From contig NC_060207.1 in the NCBI RefSeq assembly GCF_021130785.1, forward strand, positions 3,370,501 to 3,434,500: DNA of 64,000 nt, given 5' to 3'. This document shows, piece by piece, positions 50,067-61,346 of this stretch. The position numbers and the translations under genes are program-made. Numbering within the stretch: the stretch's first letter is position 1; each line of letters begins with the position of its first letter. This DNA comes from Homalodisca vitripennis (lineage: Eukaryota > Arthropoda > Insecta > Hemiptera > Cicadellidae). The notes under the pieces are model-generated. The model was not told the origin of the DNA. It ran no database searches and saw nothing but the letters and a program-made list of their open reading frames with translations.

Positions 50067-51040
50067 TTTCAAACAACTTTACCAGATTGGTTTTGCGCAG
50101 GATATTATCAAGTAGTTAAAATGAAGAAGGTGAATTAGTTAAACATACGAGATTATCGTAGGATTTCAGATGACTAATACAAAATCAAAAGTGTTTTTAT
50201 TATAAAGCAGGGTGACGTGACACATAAATATTTAAATGAATTAGACAGAACTGTAACAGGAGGACAGGAAACTAAGTTTGATTACTATTTTACATACAAA
50301 ACACTTTCTAGTGTCTGGGGCATTTTACTCAGTTGACGGGTTTGCGATGGGCCGCTGGGATAGTCTTCAGTAACAATTAAAAAAGAATTTCTCTAACTGC
50401 ACTTCTGATATCAGCCACAGTCGAGAGACCAACGACAGACGTCCAAAATGTAATTTTAATTTGATATTTATCAATGTATTTACTTAAATTTAAACTGTGT
50501 TGGTTATTAGATTAGGACTCTTATTTGTATATGACGCGTGCAATACAATTATATTTAGTTGTTTCCTGTAAAAAGAATATTATTATTATATAGAAAAGGG
50601 TTTAAATGAGTTCTTGCATAACCCTCTGTATAATATATGACATTCTCTACTTATGTAGTGTGTAGAATCAAAGGATATTTTGTTGTCCCTTTGGTCAAAT
50701 ATCTGTATCGACCGAGAATATCGTCTACTGAAAGCATGCCACACCGATTAAGTCCAACATAAAAGGTTGTTTATGTATGAAGACATTACGAAATAATTAC
50801 GTACAATATTACTATCCTACCACAATTATTGATACTCTTAATTTCATCAATCTCACGTAACAGAGATGCTCTAATTGTGTTTTTCTCGCTACCAAAACGA
50901 TTTTAATGAATTCTGTGCTTTGCTTCATTTTGGTGAAGATCTGTGATTATAGTACCCTTTTCTTTTAAGTTCACAGTTTAAACTATTGAAATCTCTAATA
51001 TAAAAGTAAATTGTAAAATAAATAATGTCTTATTGTCCAG
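50067..51040. other. AT-rich spacer, nothing recognised
   Basis: No array, terminus or gene recognised. Confidence 0.55.
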
Positions 51041-51217
51041 GCGAAGTTAGAGCTTAAAGGTGACTTCCACAACACCACTAATGGCCGGGCAGGCGGGCTG
51101 ATTGCTAGTACGGGATCGTTCAAAGGCCACTCATCCAAGCAGCAGCCACTCTCGATAAACAACGTATCCAACACCGCATTACTAGTATACCAATTAGTAA
51201 AGGGCCATATCCTTTAA
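51041..51217 (+). other. Possible exon, unknown protein (58 codons)
   Basis: A locally GC-rich segment (about 51041-51180) that follows TTATTGTCCAG, a plausible splice acceptor, and stays open to TAA at 51215-51217. It reads KLELKGDFHNTTNGRAGG and then SFKGHSSKQQPLSINN. Polar, low-hydrophobic composition and the sharp GC rise stand out from the flanks. I do not recognise the family and see no clear donor. It may be the last exon of a gene whose other exons lie outside the window, or chance. Confidence 0.25.
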
Positions 51218-54200
51218 TTATTTATTTTATTAAGTGTGCACCTAATAAAATACAAAAGAAGAACTGCCAGACTATAAAGCTATTGTCGCATGCAATTATG
51301 TACACTAGGAATGTACGTTCTGGTATCAATACTAATGATGCTTCAAATCTGTTGATTACTTTGATTTTTATGAAATTTGAAGTATTATAAAATTTAAACT
51401 ATTACAGCAGTATAGTTTAAACTAAACGCAAAAAAATAGTACGATAGGGCTCTAGCGTTTCTACCCCCTCCCCCCTACACCCGTCGCTAAACACGATTAA
51501 TCCATTCTTAAGACATTATATGATTCTATTCTGATATTTACATTTATAAAACAAACTACACCATTTGAGCATTAGCACTTTTATTTATATTTTAGAGTTT
51601 CATCGAAGACAAAAATGAGAGAATATGAAACTTTACACAACTCATCCACTGGACCGTTCATGCATGATATGCAGGATATACTCGTGCTTCGTGCATATTC
51701 ATCAAAAGGGTTGCACCGGCGGTCTACACTTTCAGCCAGCCCATGTAAACAGTCGATATTTTAATATAAATTGGGGTTGTGTTTCTCTGTGTTCATTGAA
51801 AATATAGAAGGATTCAGGAAACTGTTGAATCAGTGTTTCTAGAATTGGACAATAAACAAGAAATAATCCTCTAATATTTTATGTTTTCCTATAAAAATAA
51901 TCCTCTAAATGTAACATACTTTTTATTCCCTGGATAACTTTATGTATGATTTCTATGCAATACCTACCCATTTGTAAATTCAAAAGCTTATAGTTATAGG
52001 TACTTTAGAAAAACCTAAATTTCGTAAGAAATTCAAGCGTGTGTCTGTCTGCCTTTATGTCTGATCGACACAAAACTTAAAACACCTCTCAGCAAATACG
52101 TTTAATAAATCTAAAAATGAAATAGTTTTTTACAACTAAAGAATTTTAATGCAAAGATCTTTACTAAATGGACACAACAAAGACACGCTACTTATCATAA
52201 TGTTTACAATTGTGAAGTACTAAAAGAAACTAAAATTGTAGTAACCAAGTAATGATTTTACATAAATATTGTAGAAATCATTACTGGTGGTAAAAACAAT
52301 AATGTAGTTTCCATTTACCTGTGAGTAAGAAAATAGGTCAAAAATTAACTAAAAAATTATTTATATTTATTTAAAACTAATTAGTTAGTAGATGACTTCC
52401 TCTTTCTTTTTACAATATATTGTACGGTGTATTGTACGGTGTATTGTAAGGTTGGCATTTTTACTTTAAATTTTAATTTCTACTTTATTATATTATGTTA
52501 AATCCCCTAGAATTGAATATATTCATTTATAGTTTTATATTGCAATAAACTGTAACATATTACAACTTATTGTATAAATGTAAAGTAAATACTTCAATAT
52601 TTCTTAATATCTGGAATTCATATCTTCTTTAATCTTAGTTTTAAAATACTCTTCTCAAACATTGCTACTTTAGGAAGTTCTAAAATTGAATAGTAATTTT
52701 CGTTTCATTCAAAAGACACATTGCTGCACTAATATCAACAATGAGTAGCTCAGTAGACAAAACAGATTATGTATTAAGATCTTATCGAGCGTGTATTGTA
52801 GGATTGCGGACATTTGCATAATGTTTTTAAAAACACTTCGTTTCGAGGATTGAAATTTGTTAGGTGTAAGAAACCCTAATACATTAACATACTCACTGCG
52901 ACACGACTCTACTGGCTTTAGGACGATGGGAGTATTACTAATGTGCGTACGCCGCCCGTACGCGATGTGTAATAAATGATCTAATACGGCAATTAACTCC
53001 CATCAAAGGTATAAATGATACCTAATAGATGGTTGGCGTAGCGTTCAGACTGGAAAGAATGAACCCAAGCGATGTCACATCACAAAATCCAAGAGCATAA
53101 ACAAACACGTCACACTCTGAGTAATGAAGGTGGAACACTGACGGAATCAGTGTCGGCGGATTTTTAGATTCTTCATATCTTTTTAGCTATATAAAATATT
53201 TCTATTTAGTAATTATTATTTAGTAATTACCATACGTAAAATCTGTCTATTTTATGATCATAGTTAACTCTTTGTAATACTGGTGACAAAACTGGTCTAA
53301 CATAAACAAAAGGTTGACTCAGTTGTTGGTCTGTAAATTTTATGTATGACGCCTCAATAAGTTTGCTTTACCCATTTCATGTGATTGATTTGTCATATCG
53401 TCCGTGTAGACTTTTCCACAAGACACATTTTCGTATTTTCTTTACGTTCTTTATTTATTTAATTTAGCAGTTATTTTTGTCTCTCCAATGTATTCTCAAT
53501 CACAAGAATATTTTATTCTGTCAACTAAGCTTTTTGAGGCATGTGTGACAATTTTGGTTCGGTTTTTACAAGACTGCTTATAAGGGTATTTTTTCCTTTA
53601 AAAACGATTATAAAAGTGTATTTCCTGCCTACTCTAACTTTATCAATACTCTCGGCACATATGGGGTTAACATGAACGTGAACTTGTCATTATTTCATTT
53701 TATAATGGGAGTTTTTTCCTATCATTTCTTTATATTCCTGAGAATTTCACCTATTCCTTATTCTCGTATTCCAATTCCTTTTCCTCCTATTTCTAAATCG
53801 CCTGTGTGCTGCGCTATCGAGAAAAGTTTAAAGAGTAGGGAGGAAACACATTATTAAATAGTGTAGACATATTTTATTACTTTCCAATACATAAACCTCA
53901 AATCTTTCATTAAATTTATCCCTTATTAGTATTAAATAACTTACTAACTCATTAAAGCTTTTTAAGTTACATTTCTTGGGATAAATGATACTGCTGGCTC
54001 TTCATGTGTAAAGTTTGAGGTAATTTATTACTTCAGATTTGACGTGATTTCACGGAAGTTGAACTACATCTACTAGAGTTTGAAATATTACACGTAACCT
54101 CTATTTCTACAGGCTGCATAATTCAAACACTTTTTGATTTAAAAGCTAGCTTAGTTAACTTGTGACTGATGACACGTAGTTTATCCACCTTCTTTCGTAA

Positions 54201-55686
54201 TATATTGAGATAGATAGTAACGTAAGATTAATGCAATGTAATCCGTCTCAATACCCACCTTATGTTAGTGGATAGCACGGAAAACGTAGTATATCATCCC
54301 TCATCCACATTGCTTGCCAGATTTATACGAAAAAGCCATGCCAATCTAAAGGTCATACCAGTCTTGGTGTTTATGATACATTTATAAAATAATACCACTG
54401 AATAGCTTAAAACAAATAAAGTTTTCTTCAATGTTTTTTAACCAAAGTATTTTTATTACTTAGTTATGTACAAAATATGTAATTCTCTTGTACGAAAAAT
54501 TTGTAATAAAGGAAAATGTCACGTAATGTTTAAATTTGTTACTTGAAAACTGTACTAACAAGTAATACGTATTATAAATATATACTACAAAAGTTGATTT
54601 GTTAATAATGCATTATATTATCGTTATACGTTATTATCTCGTTCATATTTGATTAACGAAAATTACGTAAAAGGGTAGATTGAGATAAGTGTAATATCAT
54701 AACAGTTATAAAGACAAATTCTATCAGTCTCTAGATAACGCTTGTCATGAACTAATATTTTCTACCTAGTGACCAGACTGTGAATACACACCCTTACTTG
54801 TGCAGTAAACTTGGCGATCTCCGAATGGGTTGCAGTCAGACTGTGTGTAACAAGAGTCCTGCAGGAGGGGTTGACTGGACAATGGACACAGGTTAACTAA
54901 GCACCAAATATTACTCTAGGTAGGAGTACGCCACATCACGTGTCGCATAACAAGCTTCACTCAGGCTGCACACACTGTGTCACGTGTCTGCCACAACATC
55001 ATACGATTGTACTGAGTTTATTTACAAATTTCTTTATACTTGGTTTTATCGTTGCCATCATGGTTACCCATCAGACCAATGTAAAGCAGTGATGTAAGTG
55101 GTGTGGGCCAACTGGTGCAGGCTGTGTACGTCAGTGTGTCCCTACTCTAATGTGAGAAATAGTCCACTCACTTGCGTTATCCATTACATTCTGCAAAACA
55201 ATTCTTATACATACACGTACATGTATGTACACGTGATATAAAAAAATCTCTTTACTATTCGTAATAGATACATTCATTGTTTTTTTTTTTTATTATTTGT
55301 ATATGTTTACACAACATTAAATTTTGGAAATTAGTACATATTGTACTTCTATTCAAATATAATCCGAGAAATCAAAAGAAGGAAAAACCTGAGATAACAA
55401 TTTCATTAGTGAGTGCACCATGATAGAACTGCGAATATATGAAAGGCAATAATTACTGTTCATTCAGATTTGAAACGAGCATTTAGTCGGTATCTGGTAC
55501 GTATCAAATGAATCACACTAAATCCCTCTACATGGCATTTACATTGGATCTGCTGCTAGATTAAGGCTTTACTTTAGGCAAGTTTATATTAAACCTTGAT
55601 CCTACAAATACGCAGTCAAATATTTTATAATTATTAATTTTATAAATATTAACATTCTGTCTTAAGCTTTACATATTACAAGGAGA
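51218..55686. other. AT-rich region, no supported gene
   Basis: About 4.5 kb without an array or domain. Two CACGTG boxes lie about 40 bases apart (about 54938 and 54980) within a GC-richer patch at 54790-55180, which could be regulatory. A 13-bp unit occurs twice near 52420-52450. ORFs at 51625 and 53672 are unsupported. Confidence 0.45.
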
Positions 55687-56383
55687 AGGTACGCGATATC
55701 ATACGTCGAGTAACAGTCTTCACAAAGTTTTCATGCTCAGTTTCACGTCTTTACCTTATATCATGTGTCGAGTAGCAGACTCCACTAAGATTTCATGCAC
55801 ATTTTCACGTCTTTACCTTATATCATGTGTCGAGTAGCAGTCTCCACTAAGGTTTTATGCACAGTTTCACACCTTTACCTTATATCATGTGTCGAGTAGC
55901 AGTCTCCACTAAGGTTTCATGCACATTTTCACGTCTTTACCTTATATCATGTGTCGAGTAGCAGTCTCCACTAAGGTTTTATGCACAGTTTCACACCTTT
56001 ACCTTATATCATGTGTCGAGTAGCAGTCTCCACTAAGGTTTCATGCACATTTTCACGTCTTTACCTTATATCATGTGTCGAGTAGCAGTCTCCACTAAGG
56101 TTTTATGCACAGTTTCACACCTTTACCTTATATCATGTGTCGAGTAGCAGTCTCCACTAAGGTTTCATGCACATTTTCACGTCTTTACCTTATATCATGT
56201 GTCGAGTAGCAGTCTCCACTAAGGTTTTATGCACAGTTTCACGTCTTTACCTTATATCATGTGTCGAGTAACAGTCTCCACTAAGGTTTTATGCACAGTT
56301 TCACGCCTTTACCTTATATCATGTGTCGAGTAACAGTCTCCACTAAGGTTTCATGCACAGTTTCACGCCTTTACCTTATATTA
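55687..56383. repeat. 62-bp tandem array, left block, 11 units
   Basis: Units of 62 bp with CCTTATATCATGTGTCGAGT, AGCAGTCTCCACTAAGG and ATGCACAGTTTCACG. In this block two variants alternate (CACATTTTCACGTC and CACAGTTTCACACC), forming a 124-bp dimer. It is interrupted by a mariner insertion at a TA and continues at 57685. Confidence 0.95.
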
Positions 56384-57684
56384 CGAGGGTCAGTCAAATA
56401 TAAACAAGACTTTTAACTTATACGGTTATTAAAGCTAAACAATAAAATGATTACATGTTACTGCTTTTCTACATAGTCTCCCTCAACTCTCACACACTTT
56501 TCCCAGCGTGAGGATAGCTTATGGATCCCTTCTTCATAAAAGATTTGAGGTTGTGTCTTGAACCAATTGCACACAAATTCCTGTACTTCCTCATCACTTT
56601 CAAAACGGTGTCCACCAAGTGCTTCTTTGAGAGGACCAAAGAGGTGAAAGTCACATGGAGACAAATCTGGGCTGTAGGGAGGATGTTCCAATGTTTCCCA
56701 ATAAATTTGGCGTAATTTCTCTTGGGTCAAGGCAGCTGTGTGAGGCCTACCATTGTCATGAAGCAAAATGACATCTCTGATTGGCTGATTATGCCTTTTG
56801 TTCCGAAAGGCTGCTTTTGCTTGCTCAAGAAGTTGACAGTAATAAGCAGCGTTCACAGTACGACGTTCGTGTAAAAAGTCAATAAGCAAAACGCCTTTGC
56901 AGTCAAAAAAGATGGTGGCAAGAACTTTCCCAGCAGACAACCGTGTTTTGGCTTTCACAGGGCGAGTTTCGTCTTTCCTCCGCCACTCCATTGACGCCAT
57001 TTTGGATTCAGGAGTGTAGTGATGGACCCACGTTTCATCACAGGTTATTATGCGATTTAAAAAACCATTCCCCTCTCTCTCAAGCCAATTCAAAGGCCTT
57101 TGGCAAATGTCTCTCCGGGTTTGTTTTTGATCGAGAGTCACAAGCCGAGGGACCCATCTTGCACAAATTTTCCGAAAACCCAGATGCTCTGTGACGATGG
57201 AATGCACACTACCATGACTAATTTCCACTTCACTGGCAATTTCATCTATCGTTAAGCGTCGATTATTTTCAAGAAGTTCACGAACAGCACAAATGTTCTT
57301 ATTAGTCAAACTGGTCCTTGGACGCCTATTGTGACTTTCATTTTCAACTGTTTCACGTCCGCCTTTGAACTTTTTAACCCAATCGTACACTTGAGAACGT
57401 GATAAAGTCTTATCCCCAAACTGAGTTGTCAGTCTAACAAAAATTTCACTTGGTTTAACACTTTCGTTTGTCAATAACTTAATAATAATTCGTTGCGCAA
57501 CTGCAGGTACAACCTCTTGTTCAGACAAGGCTACAATGACAAACAAAACAGCACTGACAACACATTGTTGCAGCTTTCCCCCTCCCCCAGGCTGCCCCCT
57601 ACCACTACTGCAACATGGCTACCTGCTACAACCTGGACGTTGGGTATAGTAATAAAAGTCCTGTTTATATTTGACTAACCCTCG
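56384..57684 (-). mobile_element. mariner transposon, 1301 bp
   Basis: Complete mariner with about 32-bp inverted repeats (start CGAGGGTYAGTCAAATATAA) at 56384-56415 and 57653-57684, matching at about 30 positions, and a TA duplication on both sides (56382-56383, 57685-57686). Joining the flanks gives a normal 62-bp repeat unit. Length and structure are typical of the mariner family. The single gene reads on the minus strand. Confidence 0.96.
56458..57546 (-). CDS. mariner transposase (DD34D), frame intact
   Basis: Transposase that binds the terminal repeats and moves the element by cut and paste into TA. Open for 362 codons with no stop or shift. An N-terminal helix-turn-helix region covers about residues 10-115, followed by the WVPRL linker motif at 131-135 and the catalytic triad D170 (ITCDETW), D264 (LLHDNGRPHT) and D299 (YSPDLSPCDFHLF), with 34 residues between the last two. 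The usual HDNARPH has Gly for Ala here. The frame has no ATG near its 5' end: residue 1 is a TTG and the nearest upstream ATG is in another frame. An ATG-to-ATT change at residue 4 or 5 would explain this, so translation may be lost. Coordinates cover the open frame. Confidence 0.9.
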   Translation of the reverse strand: MFVIVALSEQEVVPAVAQRIIIKLLTNESVKPSEIFVRLTTQFGDKTLSRSQVYDWVKKFKGGRETVENESHNRRPRTSLTNKNICAVRELLENNRRLTIDEIASEVEISHGSVHSIVTEHLGFRKICARWVPRLVTLDQKQTRRDICQRPLNWLEREGNGFLNRIITCDETWVHHYTPESKMASMEWRRKDETRPVKAKTRLSAGKVLATIFFDCKGVLLIDFLHERRTVNAAYYCQLLEQAKAAFRNKRHNQPIRDVILLHDNGRPHTAALTQEKLRQIYWETLEHPPYSPDLSPCDFHLFGPLKEALGGHRFESDEEVQEFVCNWFKTQPQIFYEEGIHKLSSRWEKCVRVEGDYVEKQ

Positions 57685-59424
57685 TATGTGTCGAGTAGCA
57701 GACTCCACTAAGGTTTCATGCACAGTTTCACGTCTTTACCTTATATCATGTGTCGAGTAGCAGTCTCCACTAAGGCTTCATGCACAGTTTCACGTCTTTA
57801 CCTTATATCATGTGTCGAGTAACAGTCTCCACTAAGGTTTCATGCACAGTTTCAAGTCTTTACCTTATATCATGTGTCGAGTAGCAGTCTCCACTAAGGT
57901 TTCATGCACAGTTTCACGTCTTTACCTTATATCATGTGTCTAGTAGCAGTCTTCACTAACGTTTCATGCACAGTTTCACGTCTTTACCTTATATCATGTG
58001 TCGAGTAACAGTCTCCACTAAGGTTTCATGCACAGTTTCACGCCTTTACCTTATATAATGTGTCGAGTAACAGTCTCCACTAAGGTTTCATGCACAGTTT
58101 CACGTCTTTACCTTATATTATGTGTCAAGTAACAGTCTCCACTGAGGTTTTATGCACAGTTTCACGCCTTTACCTTATATCATGTGTCGAGTAGCAGTCT
58201 CCACTAAGGTTTTATGCACAGTTTCACGCCTTTACCTTATATCATGTGTCGAGTAGCAGACTCCACTAAGGTTTCATGCACAGTTTCACGTCTTTACCTT
58301 ATATCATGTGTCGAGTAGCAGTCTCCACTAAGATTTCATGCACAGTTTCACGTCTTTACCTTATATCATGTGTCGAGTAACAGTCTCCACTAAGGTTTCA
58401 TGCACAGTTTCACGTCTTTACCTTATATCATGTGTCAAGTAACAGTCTCCACTAAGGTTTCATGCACAGTTTCACGTCTTTACCTTATATCACGTGTCGA
58501 GTAACAGTCTCCACTAAGGTTTCATGCACAGTTTCACGTCTTTACCTTATATCACGTGTCGAGTAACAGTCTCCACTAAGGTTTCATGCACAGTTTCACG
58601 CCTTTTCCTTATATCATGTGTCGAGTAGCAGTCTCCACTAAGGTTTTATGCACAGTTTCACGCCTTTACCTTATATCATGTGTCGAGTAGCAGACTCCAC
58701 TAAGGTTTCATGCACAGTTTCACGTCTTTACCTTATATCATGTGTCGAGTAGCAGTCTCCACTAAGGTTTCATGCACAGTTTCACGTCTTTACCTTATAT
58801 CATGTGTCGAGTAGCAGTCTCCACTAAGGTTTCATGCACAGTTTCACGTCTTTACCTTATATCATGTGTCGAGTAACAGTCTCCACTAAGGTTTCATGCA
58901 CAGTTTCACGTCTTTACCTTATATCATGTGTCGAGTAACAGTCTCCACTAAGGTTTCATGCACAGTTTCACGTCTTTACCTTATATCATGTGTCGAGTAG
59001 CAGTCTCCACTAAGGTTTCATGCACAGTTTCACGCCTTTTCCTTATATCATGTGTCGAGTAGCAGTCTCCACTAAGGTTTCATGCACAGTTTCACGTCTT
59101 TACCTTATATCATGTGTCGAGTAGCAGTCTCCACTAAGGTTTCATGCACAGTTTTCACGTCTTTACCTTATATCATGTGTCGAGTAGCAGTCTACACTAA
59201 GGTTTTTATGCACAGTTTTCACGCCTTTACCTTATATCATGTGTCGAGTAACAGTCTTCACTAAGTTTTCATGCACAGTTTCACGCCTTTACCTTATATC
59301 ATGTGTCGAGTAACAGTCTTCACTAAGTTTTCATGCACAGCTTCAGGTCTTTACCTTATATCATGTGTCGAGTAACAGTCTCCACTAAGGTTTCATGCAC
59401 TGCTTCACGTATTTACCTCATAAT
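57685..59424. repeat. 62-bp tandem array, right block, about 28 units
   Basis: Continuation of the 62-bp array after the mariner. Units here are less regular: AGCAG/AACAG and GTCTTT/GCCTTT vary without a strict dimer pattern, and single-base indels appear near 59150-59230. One unit carries ATATTATGTG (about 58115), the same form as the inferred insertion target. Confidence 0.95.
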
Positions 59425-59757
59425 ATCAGGTTACATGTTTTAGTTTTCTCTGTGTTACAATGAAACATGATTGCACTACGTTTGTTTGCAATTTAATTTA
59501 TTCTTCAATTTTGTCGTTTCTTCATCATTGCAATTAGTGTTCCTAATATAAAGATAAATGTTCATACACATTTTGAAGTGAGCTCAGTTAGTTTTTGAGA
59601 TTTTGTGCAGGCAGACATACATATATACAGACAGAAAGACAGGTACACTGGCAGACATAAAATTTGGCCAACTACATGAGTGATTGATAGGCTTCGCTAA
59701 ATTCAGCCAATTATTGCCAATACTTAAAGCTAACCATACTGTATTTTATAAAACTAA
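59425..59757. other. Spacer with dispersed-repeat relic
   Basis: 59575-59720 holds a run of CAGACA-like motifs after TTTTTGAGATTTTG and then GCTTCGCTAAA..CAGCCAA. Runs of this sort are common in 3' parts of RTE-type LINEs, recalled from general familiarity. No ORF accompanies it. Confidence 0.35.
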
Positions 59758-60229
59758 TTGCTTGCTTATCAAGGTCAGGTGTTCCACAACCTTTAGGCTT
59801 ACATATCAGACTAACTATGTGACTTACATGGAGTATCACACAGTACATTTATAACATATCTAATTAATTACCTTAGTGGTTAAATCATAAGAAAACGCTT
59901 AATGAGGTAAATTGTTGCTTGCTTATCAAGGCCAGGTGTTCCACAACCATTAGGCTTACATATCAGACTAACTATGTAACTTTCATGGAGTATCACACAG
60001 TACATTTATAACATATCTAATTAATTACCTTAGTGGTTAAATCATAAGAAAACGCTTAATGTGGTAAATTGTTGCTTGCTTATCAAGGCCAGGTGTTCCA
60101 CAACCATTAGGCTTACATATCAGACTAACTATGTAACTTTCATGGAGTATCACACAGTACATTTATAACATATCTAATTAATTACCTTAGTGGTTAAATC
60201 ATAAGAAAACGCTTAATGTGGTAAATTGT
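59758..60229. repeat. 157-bp tandem repeat, 3 units
   Basis: Three units of 157 bp starting at about 59761, 59918 and 60075 with CTTGCTTATCAAGG, and including CACACAGTACATTTATAAC and CTTAGTGGTTAAATC. Units two and three are nearly identical; the first is slightly diverged. Confidence 0.95.
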
Positions 60230-61311
60230 TACTCCGGAGCTCCAAGAGGTAGATGCGAGAGTAGATACGCAACACAAAGTAAAGCCAACATTCCGCACAG
60301 ATCTGACCGGCAAGTAGAGCTTAAACATCCTGTATCAAGCTAGAATAGTCTCGTATCACCCCCGAGTATGTAGTAGGCCTACATAATTTAAAAACAAAGC
60401 GTGGAATAACACAGAGGGATACATACACAACAAACGGCAGTTTATCTAATAGAGAGTTTAAAATACATGACAAGAATTTATACGATTATTTTAGAGTGCT
60501 TTCCTTCAATATACGAAAGTAATATTTTAGTATGCAATTACAATCACTAAAATAAGTAAGAATTAATAGATTTAAACGAATAATTCAGATATACTTCATA
60601 GTATTTTGTTGACTAAGAGCTTTAATACTAACTAATCTGATACAATCCTCCATGTATTTTATTTTATTGGTATTATAAATGTTTATAATTATGCGTGGAT
60701 TGTTTATATTTTTTTAAATTTTCGTATATTTTTCATTTAATAGGTGAAATATGTTAAAGTTGTTCTAGATAGTTAAGGTCCTACTAACATTTTTTATAAC
60801 GTTATTCTTACTTAGGATATGCCCTATGTTGGCTTTCAGTACAGGTTGTTTTTTCTGAAACGTAAATTAGTACATTTATTGAATTTTAAATATATATTAT
60901 ATAAATATATAAATAATTCGACAAAATTTATTACATTATATTATTGTAATGCGACAATGATATAAAATTATAATGTTTGTCTTCTATGAAATATAATGAT
61001 TTATTATTATGATATCCACAGTATATACATATCAAAGGGGCCGTCAAGAAAAGACCTCACATATTTTAAGTAAAGTGTTACGTAGCCTAATCATCTAAAT
61101 ACAAGTAGAGTCATTGGCTTGAGGTTTGGGTGTAGAATTACGTGTCTGGTGCTTCTCTTTTCTCATTAATACAGAAAACGATAGAATTACTTACAACTTA
61201 AACATATCTTCTGCAGATTGATACTCTTGGATTGTGTTTTTACAAATACAGTCGAATTTGTTTATGTTAAACTACATGTTTCATTTGTAGTCGGCTTATA
61301 TTTTAAATGCA

Positions 61312-61313
<2 letters not shown>
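60230..61313. other. AT-rich spacer, nothing recognised
   Basis: No supported feature. Confidence 0.55.

Positions 61314-61344
<31 letters not shown>
61314..61344. repeat. (CA)n microsatellite
   Basis: About 15 uninterrupted AC repeats. Confidence 0.95.

Positions 61345-61346
<2 letters not shown>

Noticed and set aside
54790..55180. Circadian-type enhancer from two CACGTG boxes
   Set aside because: Two E-boxes in 400 bases are compatible with chance and no gene is nearby.
56521..57678. Plus-strand ORFs at 56521, 56943 and 57493
   Set aside because: Antisense shadows of the mariner transposase.
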